Source: Casimicrobiaceae bacterium (GTDB lineage Bacteria; Pseudomonadota; Gammaproteobacteria; Burkholderiales; Casimicrobiaceae). From it: a DNA stretch of 11,048 bases. Within the stretch, counting starts at the first letter, position 1; every line of letters begins with the position of its first letter. The position numbers and the translations under genes are program-made. A model generated the notes under the pieces. It worked only from the letters and a program-made list of their open reading frames with translations. It searched no databases and was not told the DNA's origin. This document shows positions 1-10,286 of the stretch, one piece after another. The DNA is taken from contig CATPAO010000194.1 in the NCBI GenBank assembly GCA_955652025.1, positions 1-11,048 of the forward strand, read 5' to 3'.

Positions 1-891
1 GAGGATGCGGTATTCGCCGCGAACGCCGGGGACATCGTCGGGCCGGTGCAGACCGATTTTGGCTTTCATGTGATCAAGGTCACCGGCATCATGCCGTCGC
101 ATGTGCGAACCTTCGACGAAATGAAGGCGCAGATCGAGACCGAGCTCAAGCGGCAGAAGGGCTCGCAGGCATTCGCGAGCGAGGCCGAAAAATTCCAGAA
201 CCTCGTCTATGAGCAGGCGGATTCGCTCGCGCCGGTCGCCAAGGCACTCGATCTCAAGGTCGAGACCACGGGAATGGTGACACGCGCGCAGATTCAGGCC
301 GCGGCGCTCGGCAATTCCAAATTCGCCGACGCGCTGTTTTCGCCGGAGTCGCGGGAAGCGAAGCGCAACACCGAGGCGATCGAGGTCGCGCCGAACGTAT
401 TGATGGCCGGTCGCATCGTCGAATACAAGCCGTCGACGCCGCGGGCATTCGCCGACGTCGCGCCGGAAATCCGCCGCCAGCTCGTTTCGCGTGCCGCCGC
501 GGAATTGGCGCAGAAGACCGGCGAAGAGAAGCTTGCGGCGCTGCAATCAGGCAAGAGCAATAGCGAGGCCGGGCTCACGTTCGGAAAGCCGATCGACGTC
601 GTTCGCAACCAGCCGCAGCCGGGAGTCTCGCCCGAGGCGCTCGTCAAGGTCTTTCAGGCCAGTCCGACGAAGCTGCCCGCCTACACCGGCGCGACCAACG
701 AGCGCGGCGGCTATTCGATCGACAAGCTGATGAAGGTGATCGACGCGCCGGCGCCCGACGCCGGGAAACTCGCGCAGGCGGGAACACGCGTCGGCGAACT
801 GCTGGGCCGCGAAGTGTTGACGGCCTACCTCGGCAGCCTCAAGGCCGGCGCCGACGTGAAGATTAATCAGGCCGCGCTGGAGAAGAAGTAG
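1..891 (+). CDS. ppiD: Peptidyl-prolyl isomerase PpiD, C-terminal part (5' end outside window)
   Basis: The open frame runs in from base 1, so the gene is truncated by the window edge; 296 residues are visible before the TAG at 889-891. The first 30 or so residues are the end of a parvulin-type rotamase domain: a hydrophobic-Gly-Pro-Val turn followed by FGFHVIKVTGI at residues 20-30, the usual last strand of the fold. The remaining 260 residues match the long helical and second parvulin-like C-terminal region of PpiD/SurA-type chaperones, ending in a charged tail. PpiD is anchored in the inner membrane by an N-terminal helix (not visible here) and helps outer-membrane and periplasmic proteins as they leave the Sec translocon. 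The next gene is convergent, 22 bases away, with no clear intrinsic terminator between them. SurA is the main alternative name, but this long region after the last parvulin motif fits PpiD better. Confidence 0.85.
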   Translation, partial: EDAVFAANAGDIVGPVQTDFGFHVIKVTGIMPSHVRTFDEMKAQIETELKRQKGSQAFASEAEKFQNLVYEQADSLAPVAKALDLKVETTGMVTRAQIQAAALGNSKFADALFSPESREAKRNTEAIEVAPNVLMAGRIVEYKPSTPRAFADVAPEIRRQLVSRAAAELAQKTGEEKLAALQSGKSNSEAGLTFGKPIDVVRNQPQPGVSPEALVKVFQASPTKLPAYTGATNERGGYSIDKLMKVIDAPAPDAGKLAQAGTRVGELLGREVLTAYLGSLKAGADVKINQAALEKK

Positions 892-913
892 CAGCAGCCG
901 ACGACGGACGGCA

Positions 914-3038
<2,125 letters not shown>

Positions 3039-3103
3039 TGAGCGCGGCAAGGGCGCCGGCACAAACTCGCGTTGCCTTGATCGTGGCGAGGCATGAACTC
3101 GCG

Positions 3104-3227
3104 CAACGACGCGCAGGCGCGTTGACCGGCGGCGACCCAAAGTGACCGGCAACTCCGGAGCCGACCGACGCCGCGTGCAACGCGGTTGCGCATCGGACCC
3201 GAGTCCGACACAAAACGCGGTTACCGC
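3104..3227 (+). other. Hairpin cluster in the guaB-guaA spacer
   Basis: The 198-base spacer has no gene but several short inverted repeats. CAACG 3104-3108 pairs with CGTTG 3120-3124, with two further pairs past a bulged A. GTGCAAC 3175-3181 pairs with GTTGCGC 3185-3191 across a GCG loop, with one G-T wobble. TCGGAC 3193-3198 pairs with GTCCGA 3203-3208. GCGG 3217-3220 pairs with CCGC 3224-3227, ten bases before the guaA start. ACGCGGTT is directly repeated at 3180-3187 and 3215-3222. There is no T-run, so none is a convincing intrinsic terminator. Roles in mRNA stability, processing or guaA translation are possible but unproven; GC-rich DNA gives such pairings by chance fairly often. Confidence 0.4.
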
Positions 3228-3236
3228 AACACGACC

Positions 3237-4829
3237 ATGCAATCGCCCTCTCATTCGAAAATACTGATTCTGGACTTCGGCGCGCAGTACACGCAACTGA
3301 TCGCGCGCCGGCTCCGCGAAACGCACGTCTACTGCGAAATCCATCCGTACGACGTCGGCGACGATTTCATCCGCGCCTTCGCGCCGCGCGGCATCATCCT
3401 GTCGGGCGGACCGAACAGCGTCACCGAAGGCCACACACCGCGCGCGCCGAAGGCGGTGTGGTCGGCGGGGGTGCCGGTGCTCGGCATCTGTTACGGCATG
3501 CAGACAATGGCCGCGCAATTGGGCGGGGGCGTCGAGATGGGCAACGTGCGCGAGTTCGGCTACGCGGAAGTCCGCGCCCGCGGTCACTCGGCGCTGCTCC
3601 GCGACATTCAGGACCGTGCGAGCTCCGAAGGCCACGGTCTCTTGGACGTCTGGATGAGCCACGGCGACAAGGTCATCGCGCTGCCGCCGGGCTTTCGCGT
3701 CATCGGCTCGTCGAAGTCCTGCGCGATCGCGGCGATGGCGGACGAGTCGCGCAAGCTCTACGGGGTTCAGTTCCATCCCGAAGTCACGCATACGCGGCAG
3801 GGCGCGTCGGTTCTCGCCCGCTTCGCGCATGAGATCTGCGGCTGCGGCGAAGACTGGAATATGCACGACTACGCCGGCGAGGCGGTCGCCGCGATCCGCG
3901 CGAAAGTCGGAACCGAAGAAGTGCTGCTCGGGCTCTCCGGCGGCGTCGACTCGTCGGTCGCGGCGGCGCTGATCCACAAAGCGATCGGCGATCGGCTGGT
4001 CTGCGTGTTCGTCGATCATGGCCTGTTGCGGCAAGACGAGGCGGCGCAGGTGATGGACACGTTTGCGCGGAATCTCGGCGTGCGTGTGGTCCATGTCGAT
4101 GCCGGCAGCGAGTTTCTCGCCGCGCTCGCGGGCGTCGAGGATCCGGAAACGAAGCGCAAGATCATCGGCAAGCTTTTCGTCGACGTGTTCCAACGCGAAG
4201 CGGCGAAGCTTCCCAGCGTGAAATGGCTGGCGCAGGGCACGATCTATCCCGACGTGATCGAATCGGCCGGCGCCGCGACGAAAAAGGCACATACGATCAA
4301 GTCGCATCACAACGTGGGCGGACTGCCCGAGACGTTGCATTTGAAGCTCCTGGAACCGTTGCGCGAGCTCTTCAAAGATGAAGTGCGCGAGCTGGGTCAG
4401 GCGCTCGGCTTGCCGCGCGAAATGGTGTTCCGCCATCCGTTTCCCGGACCCGGACTGGGTGTGCGCATCCTGGGCGAGGTGAAGCGCGAGTGGGCGGAGC
4501 TCCTGCGTCGTGCCGACGCCGTGTTCATCGACGAGTTGCGCGCTGCGCACGATGGCGACGGCCGCTCGTGGTACGACAAGACGTCGCAGGCGTTCGCGGT
4601 GTTCCTGCCGATCCGCTCGGTCGGCGTGATGGGCGACGGCAGAACCTACGAGCACACGATCGCGCTTCGCGCCGTGCAGACGACCGATTTCATGACGGCG
4701 CACTGGGCGCCGCTGCCGGCGGACCTGCTGGCGCGGATCAGCAACCGGATCACGAACGAAGTGCGCGGCATCAACCGGGTCGTCTACGACATTTCGAGCA
4801 AGCCGCCGGCGACGATCGAGTGGGAATAG
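3237..4829 (+). CDS. guaA: GMP synthase (glutamine-hydrolysing)
   Basis: GuaA converts XMP to GMP using ATP and glutamine-derived ammonia, the step after GuaB. The 530-residue protein has an N-terminal class I glutamine amidotransferase domain (about 8-200). Its nucleophile is Cys85 in GICYGMQ, and His180 and Glu182 in VQFHPEVTH complete the triad. The ATP-pyrophosphatase domain follows, with the PP-loop SGGVDSS at 234-240. The C-terminal dimerisation and XMP-binding domain carries [14 protein letters not shown] and ends in the typical PPATIEWE. The start is ATG 3237, which gives the family-typical MQ...[16 protein letters not shown]-terminus; a TTG at 3186 would add 17 unconserved residues. 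No good Shine-Dalgarno precedes the ATG, and hairpins lie directly upstream, so initiation may be structure-dependent. It is probably co-transcribed with guaB and leads the ridA-like, tadA, ldcA and GNAT genes. Confidence 0.98.
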   Translation: MQSPSHSKILILDFGAQYTQLIARRLRETHVYCEIHPYDVGDDFIRAFAPRGIILSGGPNSVTEGHTPRAPKAVWSAGVPVLGICYGMQTMAAQLGGGVEMGNVREFGYAEVRARGHSALLRDIQDRASSEGHGLLDVWMSHGDKVIALPPGFRVIGSSKSCAIAAMADESRKLYGVQFHPEVTHTRQGASVLARFAHEICGCGEDWNMHDYAGEAVAAIRAKVGTEEVLLGLSGGVDSSVAAALIHKAIGDRLVCVFVDHGLLRQDEAAQVMDTFARNLGVRVVHVDAGSEFLAALAGVEDPETKRKIIGKLFVDVFQREAAKLPSVKWLAQGTIYPDVIESAGAATKKAHTIKSHHNVGGLPETLHLKLLEPLRELFKDEVRELGQALGLPREMVFRHPFPGPGLGVRILGEVKREWAELLRRADAVFIDELRAAHDGDGRSWYDKTSQAFAVFLPIRSVGVMGDGRTYEHTIALRAVQTTDFMTAHWAPLPADLLARISNRITNEVRGINRVVYDISSKPPATIEWE

Positions 4830-4847
4830 CGAGGCAACGGAGATCTC

Positions 4848-5736
<889 letters not shown>

Positions 5737-5744
5737 TCGTCCGC

Positions 5745-6647
5745 GTGCCCGACCGCACCCTGCAATTCGGCTTTTATGCGCCCGCGGGCTTCGCGACCGA
5801 GCCCGCGGCGATCGATCGCGCCGTTGCGCGGCTCTCGGCGCTGGGACACACGGTCGTCGTCGACGCGACGGCAAGAAGCCGCGAGCAGCGCTTCTCGGCG
5901 CCCGACGAAGAGCGATTGGCATCCGTCGTACGGATGGCGGCGGCGGACCTCGACGTCGTCGTCGCGGTTCGCGGCGGCTACGGATGGACCCGGCTGCTCG
6001 ACCGGATCGACTACGCCGCGCTCGCGGCACGCCGCCAACGCTGGCTCGGTCACTCCGATTTCACCGTGTTCCAGCTGGCCGCGCTGGCGCGCGCCGGTAT
6101 GGTCACCTTCGCCGGACCGATGGCGGCCTACGACTTCGGTGCCGAGCATCCATCCGCCTTCACGTTCGAGCAATGCTTCGGCGTTCTCGACCATACCGCA
6201 TGGGAAATCGAATGCGCGCTCGAAGGCCCGTCGCCGGTCGTTGCGAGCGGGACGCTATGGGGAGGCAATCTTTCGATGGTCGCCCATCTCGTCGGGACAC
6301 CCTACTTGCCCGATATCGAGGGTGGCGTGCTGTTCGTCGAGGACGTCGGCGAGCATCCGTATCGCGTCGAGCGTTTGTTGTATCAGCTGCTGCACGCGGG
6401 GGTGCTCGAGCGGCAGCGCGCCGTGATGCTCGGGGCGTTCACCGAGTATCAGCTCAACGCAAACGACGAGGGCTACGATCTCGCGGCCGCGATCTCGCAC
6501 TTGCGCGAGCGCGCCCAAGTGCCGATCTACACCGGGCTGCCGTTCGGGCACGTGCGCGACAAGCTCACGCTCCCCGTCGGCGGGCGTTGTCTGCTCGAGG
6601 CGCGCGACGGCATGGCGCGGCTCACGCTGTCGCACTACGGCGGCTAA
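5745..6647 (+). CDS. ldcA: Murein LD-carboxypeptidase (peptidase family S66)
   Basis: LdcA removes the terminal D-Ala from murein tetrapeptides in the cytoplasm, so that tripeptides can be re-used in cell-wall recycling. The 300-residue length is normal. The first strand FGFYAPAGF replaces the commoner IAPSS-type opening. RGGYG at 76-80 is the family hallmark. The nucleophile should be Ser104 in GHSDFT, with Glu199 in FVEDVGEHPYRVER and His269 in LPFGHVRDKLTLPVG completing the Ser-Glu-His triad. GGNLS, just before LVGTPYLPDIEGG, is also typical. The start is GTG 5745, because upstream in-frame sequence only shadows tadA and downstream starts would cut the first strand. There is no good Shine-Dalgarno; the eight-base gap after tadA suggests translational coupling. 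An MccF-like immunity protein is the alternative within S66, but the housekeeping context favours LdcA. Confidence 0.9.
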   Translation: MPDRTLQFGFYAPAGFATEPAAIDRAVARLSALGHTVVVDATARSREQRFSAPDEERLASVVRMAAADLDVVVAVRGGYGWTRLLDRIDYAALAARRQRWLGHSDFTVFQLAALARAGMVTFAGPMAAYDFGAEHPSAFTFEQCFGVLDHTAWEIECALEGPSPVVASGTLWGGNLSMVAHLVGTPYLPDIEGGVLFVEDVGEHPYRVERLLYQLLHAGVLERQRAVMLGAFTEYQLNANDEGYDLAAAISHLRERAQVPIYTGLPFGHVRDKLTLPVGGRCLLEARDGMARLTLSHYGG

Positions 6648-6652
6648 CCTCG

Positions 6653-7081
6653 GTGGAGCCGTTCGAGGTGCGCATCACCGATTGGGCCGCCGACAGCGCC
6701 GCCTTGCGCGCGGTGCGCCGCGCCGTGTTTATCGTCGAGCAAGGGGTACCCGAAAATCTGGAATGGGACGATTTTGATTACCAATCCGTGCATGCCCTCG
6801 CGGTGGATTCGCACGCGCGTCCCGTCGGTTGCGGCCGGCTGCTGCCGGACGGCCACATCGGTCGCATGGCAGTCCTGGCGGACTGGCGCGGGCGCGGCGT
6901 TGGCGCGGCGATGCTGTTGCGGCTCCTCGAGCTTGCGCGCGAGGCCGGGCATCGGCGCGCCATCCTCAATGCGCAGATCAGCGCGATGCCGTTCTATGCG
7001 CGCTATGGGTTCGGCGCCACCGGCGAGGCCTTCGAGGAGGCGGGGATCCTGCATCGGATCATGGATCGCTCGCTTCGTTGA
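6653..7081 (+). CDS. GNAT-family N-acetyltransferase (YjcF/ElaA-like)
   Basis: This 142-residue protein transfers an acetyl group from acetyl-CoA to an unknown amine. RRAVFIVEQGVPENLEWDDFD (start near residue 22) is the conserved N-terminal region of the YjcF/ElaA-type GNATs. RMAVLADWRGRGVGAAML (71-88) is motif A, whose R-G-x-G-V/A-G turn holds the acetyl-CoA pyrophosphate. ILNAQISAMPFYARYGF (104-120) is motif B, and the C-terminus EEAGILHRIMDRSL fits the same group. GTG 6653, five bases after ldcA, is chosen. GTG 6668 is possible, because GGAG at 6655-6658 would serve it with nine-base spacing, and would remove only five residues. It is the last gene of the plus-strand run; its 3' end overlaps the convergent NRDE-family gene by 23 bases, so terminators must lie inside coding DNA. 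The substrate cannot be inferred. Confidence 0.88.
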   Translation: MEPFEVRITDWAADSAALRAVRRAVFIVEQGVPENLEWDDFDYQSVHALAVDSHARPVGCGRLLPDGHIGRMAVLADWRGRGVGAAMLLRLLELAREAGHRRAILNAQISAMPFYARYGFGATGEAFEEAGILHRIMDRSLR

Positions 7082-7844
7082 TCGCGAACCGGTGCGCGAC
7101 CTCTCCCGCCGGCGCGCCGTCGGCGTCGAACGCGCGCTCGACCAGATGCGCGGCGCCCGTTCGCGTGATCGTCAGTACGGTCGAACAGCGTGTGCCATAG
7201 CGCCGGCTGACGATGAAAGGCGACGACAGCAGGCGTTCGTAATCGAGCGATACGCCGGTCGAAGGCAGCATCGCGTCGGGAGGACGGGCACGATCGGCGA
7301 GCAAGTCGAACAGCGGCGTGAGGTTGTCATCGCCGTCCGCCGCCCACGCCGACAAACCGGCCTTCGTGCGCTCGAGCTTGGGCCACGGCGTATCGAGACG
7401 GGCATTCGATACGCCGTGCACGCCGGTCGAGAGCGATTGAACGCCCGGCACGCGGTTCGAACCCCAGGCCGCGCCTGCCATGTCGCCGCCGAGCAGATTG
7501 AATCCGTTGTAGCGTGCCGTATCCGCCAGCCCGTCGGCGAGCGCCGCCTCGACCGAACGATTGCTACGCAAGAATCGCGGCACCAATGCGCCGCGCGACG
7601 GCGCGGTGGCATCGTGTCGGCCCGGCTCGCGCACGTTGGTGACAAAGGCCCAACGGCCGCGCCGCGTGACGCCTAACCACGTGCCGCCTGCTTCGAGGTC
7701 GCGCCCCGCGAGGGTGCCGCCGTTCGGGCCGTCGTCCCACCAAGCGACGGGTGCCGCGGGCCGCGCATGATATTCGTCGCGATTGGCGGCGACGACGAGT
7801 GCATAACGCGGGTGCGCATCGAGCGCGACGACGGCGAGGCACAT
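7059..7844 (-). CDS. NRDE-family protein (TANGO2-like, Ser/Thr-rich T10 type)
   Basis: This 261-residue protein begins MCLAVVAL, with the family-invariant Cys2, and carries the diagnostic Asn-Arg-Asp-Glu motif at residues 20-23 (AANRDEYHARP). LAGRDLEAGGTWLGVTRRGRWAFVTNVREP (from about 45) and the later GVHGVSNARLDTPWPKLER segment are also family signatures. The family includes animal TANGO2, which has been proposed to take part in heme or acyl-CoA handling; the bacterial role is not settled. I see no signal peptide, so it is probably cytoplasmic. The start is ATG at 7842-7844, preceded by AGAGG (complement of 7850-7854), which lies inside the left inverted repeat of the 338-bp element. ygfZ is upstream on the same strand and was presumably its operon partner before the element inserted. 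Its 3' end overlaps the GNAT gene. Confidence 0.9.
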   Translation of the reverse strand: MCLAVVALDAHPRYALVVAANRDEYHARPAAPVAWWDDGPNGGTLAGRDLEAGGTWLGVTRRGRWAFVTNVREPGRHDATAPSRGALVPRFLRSNRSVEAALADGLADTARYNGFNLLGGDMAGAAWGSNRVPGVQSLSTGVHGVSNARLDTPWPKLERTKAGLSAWAADGDDNLTPLFDLLADRARPPDAMLPSTGVSLDYERLLSSPFIVSRRYGTRCSTVLTITRTGAAHLVERAFDADGAPAGEVAHRFAINEASDP

Positions 7845-7845
7845 G

Positions 7846-7864
7846 GGAGCCTCTGATTAAGCCC
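7846..7864 (+). repeat. Left terminal inverted repeat, GGAGCCTCTGATTAAGCCC
   Basis: This is the exact reverse complement of 8165-8183. Identity stops at once inside the pair (C7865 faces C8164), which gives a sharp 19-bp boundary. Read on the minus strand it contains the AGAGG that precedes the NRDE start codon. Confidence 0.9.
7850..7854 (-). promoter_or_regulatory. Shine-Dalgarno of the NRDE gene inside the repeat
   Basis: The minus strand reads AGAGG, then five bases, then the ATG at 7844-7842. It is the only good Shine-Dalgarno upstream of this gene and lies wholly within the element's terminal repeat. Confidence 0.6.
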
Positions 7865-7918
7865 CACCTGGAGCGCGTTGCCGCGCAATGCGGAGGGATG
7901 CGCGACGGACCACGAAGG

Positions 7919-7936
7919 TCGCAGTTTGTACTGCGA
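7919..7936. repeat. Internal hairpin of the element
   Basis: TCGCAGT 7919-7925 and ACTGCGA 7930-7936 form a perfect seven-pair stem with a TTGT loop. A second small hairpin, GCCGC-TTC-GCGGC, lies near 8024-8036. These could be structure in a transcript of the element or remnants of nested repeats. Confidence 0.5.
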
Positions 7937-8164
7937 GCCGAGGAGGCCGGCAAAGCCGACGCCGCATGGCGCAGCAACCCGGAGGGACGGGGCTGGCCGG
8001 GTCGCTGCCTTGGTAGTTGCGGCCGCCGCTTCGCGGCTTAACGTTCGCCATGCTTCACGTTAGCCTTCGCTGACACGGGGCTTTCGTTCGGCTTGCACAC
8101 GCGCCTACGCTGCTCCCTGGCTTCGCGCCATCGTCCCCGGCCAGCGATGCGTCGCGTCCGCGTC

Positions 8165-8183
8165 GGGCTTAATCAGAGGCTCC
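8165..8183 (-). repeat. Right terminal inverted repeat
   Basis: This is a perfect reverse complement of 7846-7864. It ends five bases short of the ygfZ stop codon (TGA, complement of 8189-8191), so the element sits directly against ygfZ. Confidence 0.9.
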
Positions 8184-8188
8184 AAGCG

Positions 8189-9205
8189 TCACGCGCTGCG
8201 GCGTGGCGGTTCGGTGGTTGTAATCGAGTACGGCAACGCCACCGAATGGAGCGCCGGGCCGTCGGGTGCGGCAAGGGACACGCCACGTGATTCCGCCGCT
8301 GCGATCTGGACGACGGCGAGAAGCGCGACACCGCCATCGGGCGCTGGCGCTGCATTGATGATCGTTCCGCACGGCTGGTCGCCGAAGGCCGGGCTGAACA
8401 CGCGCGTTCCCGGATCGGGCACGGAAGACGGGTCGAGATGAAACGCGTACAGGCGCTCCTTGAGCCGCCCGAGGTACCGCGTCCGGGCGACGATTTCCTG
8501 TCCCGGGTAACAGCCCTTCTGGAAGCTGATTCCGTCGAGCGCGTCCCAATTCAGCATTTGCGGCACGAACCGATCGGAGGTCGCCGCGGTGATGAGCGGC
8601 ACGCCGGCGCGAATCGACCACCCGCGCCACAGCGCCGCCTCACCGGCGACGACCTGCGTCCCGAGCGCGCGGCGGATGTCGCCTTCGGCCTCCGCCATCG
8701 CGACAATGAGAAATCGATCGTCGGGCAACCGGATCAACCGCGCCGTGCCGCCGGCGATCGTGACGACACCGTTCCGAACCGGCGCCGCGCCAAAGGTGTC
8801 GGCGATCGTCGCCGCGGCGCGCGGCCCCGCGATGCCCAGCACCGCATGCGCAGCGGTCGCATCGGCGACGGCGACCTCCGATCGCAATACGAACATGGCC
8901 AGTCGCTTCGCGATCGGCGCCGCCAAATCGGCAGCAAGCAGCGCCCCATAGGCATGACCCGTCGCGACGTCCGGATCGCGCCACAGCCGCAGGCTCGCGA
9001 GCATGCGCCCGCCGGGCGAGTTGTAGCTCGATCGCTGGCTCGCTCCGGGCTTAAGCTCGGCGACGTCGCTCGACAACTGTCCTTGCAGGAACGCTTCCGC
9101 GTCCCGGCCGTCGAACCACAGGACGCCCAGGTCGCCGACGGGGCAGATCACGGTGGCGTTCGCAACGGCGGAGGAGGGGACGGAGTGGGTCGTGGGTTCG
9201 ATCAT
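8189..9205 (-). CDS. ygfZ: YgfZ, folate-binding iron-sulfur cluster maintenance protein
   Basis: YgfZ is a GcvT-like, tetrahydrofolate-binding cytoplasmic protein needed for assembly or repair of some Fe-S enzymes, including the tRNA-modifying MiaB in E. coli. The 338-residue product shows the family core: FLQGQLSSDV near 39-48, the Ser-Pro-Gly-Gly-Arg turn near 63-67, GIAGPRA near 124-130, and the diagnostic KGCYPGQEIVARTRYLGRLK at 230-249, with the essential Cys at residue 232. The ATG at 9203-9205 is preferred. A GTG at 9287-9289 would add 28 unconserved residues and lie across the rpsB promoter region; neither has a clear Shine-Dalgarno. It is divergent from rpsB and upstream of the NRDE gene on the same strand. 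Before the 338-bp element arrived the two would have been only about six bases apart. Confidence 0.93.
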   Translation of the reverse strand: MIEPTTHSVPSSAVANATVICPVGDLGVLWFDGRDAEAFLQGQLSSDVAELKPGASQRSSYNSPGGRMLASLRLWRDPDVATGHAYGALLAADLAAPIAKRLAMFVLRSEVAVADATAAHAVLGIAGPRAAATIADTFGAAPVRNGVVTIAGGTARLIRLPDDRFLIVAMAEAEGDIRRALGTQVVAGEAALWRGWSIRAGVPLITAATSDRFVPQMLNWDALDGISFQKGCYPGQEIVARTRYLGRLKERLYAFHLDPSSVPDPGTRVFSPAFGDQPCGTIINAAPAPDGGVALLAVVQIAAAESRGVSLAAPDGPALHSVALPYSITTTEPPRRSA

Positions 9206-9261
9206 AGGTGCCGTGGGGTAGGTGCCGGCGCGAATCGGGAGGACCGGCAGCGATGAATGCG

Positions 9262-9270
9262 TGTTAGAAT
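9262..9270 (+). promoter_or_regulatory. Predicted extended -10 promoter of rpsB-tsf
   Basis: TGT-TAGAAT is an extended -10 element (TAGAAT 9265-9270, five of six consensus bases, with TG one base upstream). It lies in an AT-rich island of otherwise GC-rich DNA. The -35 region (about 9242-9247) is poor, as extended -10 promoters tolerate. A start near 9277 would give a leader of about 245 bases. No equally good promoter was found for the divergent ygfZ. Confidence 0.45.
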
Positions 9271-9441
9271 AACAAGTTAGCTCGAGCACGCGCTTGGAAA
9301 CCGGTCGGCTTGCGTCGACTTAGCCACTCCGCGCGTTCGGCGCCTCCGATTTCGGTCACATGGCGTCGCAAAGCGCCCGATGCAAGCGGCGCGGGATCGA
9401 GACGACCGAGCAACGTACCACCAATACGCACACCTGCGTTC

Positions 9442-9513
9442 TCAGGGTGCCCGTGCCGGGACCACAAAGCACGGGCCGCAACGCGCGGGTGGAGGCTCAA
9501 CCCTGACAAGGAG
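9442..9513 (+). promoter_or_regulatory. Structured rpsB leader, probable S2 autoregulatory site
   Basis: The 315-base gap 9206-9520 contains no gene; its last part folds strikingly. TCAGGGT 9442-9448 pairs with ACCCTGA 9500-9506 (seven perfect pairs). Directly inside, GCCCGTGC 9449-9456 pairs with GCACGGGC 9469-9476 (eight perfect pairs) around a 12-base loop. Bases 9477-9499 remain as a one-sided bulge. The closing arm ends one base before the Shine-Dalgarno AAGGAG (9508-9513). In E. coli, S2 protein represses its own rpsB-tsf mRNA through the leader, so this is likely the equivalent site here. The pairing is seen in sequence; the function is inferred. Confidence 0.6.
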
Positions 9514-9520
9514 TGTAGGA

Positions 9521-10264
9521 ATGTCGGTCACGATGCGTCAAATGCTGGAAGCCGGAGTCCACTTCGGCCACCAGACCCGCTACTGGAATCCGAAGATGGC
9601 CGATTTCATCTTCGGCCAGCGCAACAAGATTCACATCGTCAACCTCGAAAAGACGCTGGCGATGTACAACGACGCGATGAAATACTTGCGTCAGCTCGCC
9701 AGCAATCGCGGCACCATCCTGTTCGTCGGCACCAAGCGCCAGGCGCGCGAGATCGTCGCCGAGGAAGCACAGCGCTGCGGCATGCCGTTCGTGGATCATC
9801 GCTGGCTCGGCGGCATGCTGTCCAACTTCAAGACGGTCAAGCTGTCGATCAAGCGGCTGAAGGACTTGGAGACGATGGTGGGCGACGGCACGCTGGAGCG
9901 GATGACGAAGCGCGAGGCCTTGTCGCACAAGCGCGAAATGGACAAGCTCCACAAAAGCCTGGGCGGCATCAAGGATATGGGCGCGCTGCCGGACGCGATT
10001 TTCGTCATCGACGTCGGCTACCACAAGATCGCGGTGACCGAGGCGAAAAAGCTCGGGATACCGATCGTCGCCGTCGTCGACACCAATCACAGCCCGGACG
10101 GGATCGCCTACGTGATTCCCGGCAACGACGATTCGAGCCGCGCGATCCGGCTGTATGCCCGGGGTGCCGCCGATGCGGTGCTCGAGGGCAAGAGCCAATC
10201 GGTGCAGGAGATCGTCCAGGGCGGGGACGAATTTGTCGAAGTCGCGGAAGACGCGTCCGCTTGA
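9521..10264 (+). CDS. rpsB: 30S ribosomal protein S2
   Basis: S2 binds late to the 30S head-body junction near S1 and is needed for S1 attachment. The 247-residue length is normal. The N-terminus [22 protein letters not shown], the segment [38 protein letters not shown] and the C-terminal [24 protein letters not shown] all match the bacterial family very closely, including the coiled-coil helices between about 105 and 150. The start is ATG 9521, seven bases after AAGGAG 9508-9513. It is the first gene of the rpsB-tsf operon, with a structured leader upstream and an attenuator-like hairpin before tsf. Confidence 0.99.
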   Translation: MSVTMRQMLEAGVHFGHQTRYWNPKMADFIFGQRNKIHIVNLEKTLAMYNDAMKYLRQLASNRGTILFVGTKRQAREIVAEEAQRCGMPFVDHRWLGGMLSNFKTVKLSIKRLKDLETMVGDGTLERMTKREALSHKREMDKLHKSLGGIKDMGALPDAIFVIDVGYHKIAVTEAKKLGIPIVAVVDTNHSPDGIAYVIPGNDDSSRAIRLYARGAADAVLEGKSQSVQEIVQGGDEFVEVAEDASA

Positions 10265-10286
10265 GCGACGCATTCACGCCTTCACT

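Larger units (their letters stand above)
7846..8183. mobile_element. MITE-like element with 19-bp terminal inverted repeats
   Basis: This 338-bp stretch fills nearly the whole spacer between ygfZ and the NRDE gene. Its ends are a perfect 19-bp inverted repeat (7846-7864 and 8165-8183). Inside there is no transposase and no recognisable protein; several inverted repeats suggest a structured RNA or degenerate DNA. The terminal repeat has the G-G-A start and TAAG-C-C inner end of IS5-group ends as I remember them (about 12 of 19 bases agree with E. coli IS5), so a non-autonomous IS5-type derivative is a reasonable guess. I see no target-site duplication: CATG lies outside the left end and AAGC outside the right. 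That means an old insertion, a rearrangement, or a non-transposon repeat. Short frames reading out of both ends encode VGLNQRL from the repeats and are not genes. Confidence 0.65.

Noticed and set aside
892..913. Bidirectional terminator between ppiD and the DUF4124 gene
   Set aside because: The 22-base gap has no inverted repeat with a T-run.
3186..3236. Upstream TTG start for guaA
   Set aside because: It would add 17 residues outside the family and overlaps hairpins; the ATG at 3237 gives the conserved GMP synthase N-terminus.
7865..8164. Small frames inside the inverted-repeat element (for example 7857-8051 minus and 8093-8290 plus)
   Set aside because: They read through the repeats into flanking genes, have no ribosome-binding site and resemble no known protein.
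8438..9256. A 272-codon plus-strand frame opposite ygfZ
   Set aside because: The translation is low-complexity Arg/Asp/Gly-rich, and ygfZ on the other strand carries all family motifs.
9206..9289. GTG start extending ygfZ by 28 residues
   Set aside because: The extension is unconserved and crosses the likely rpsB promoter; no ribosome-binding site supports it.
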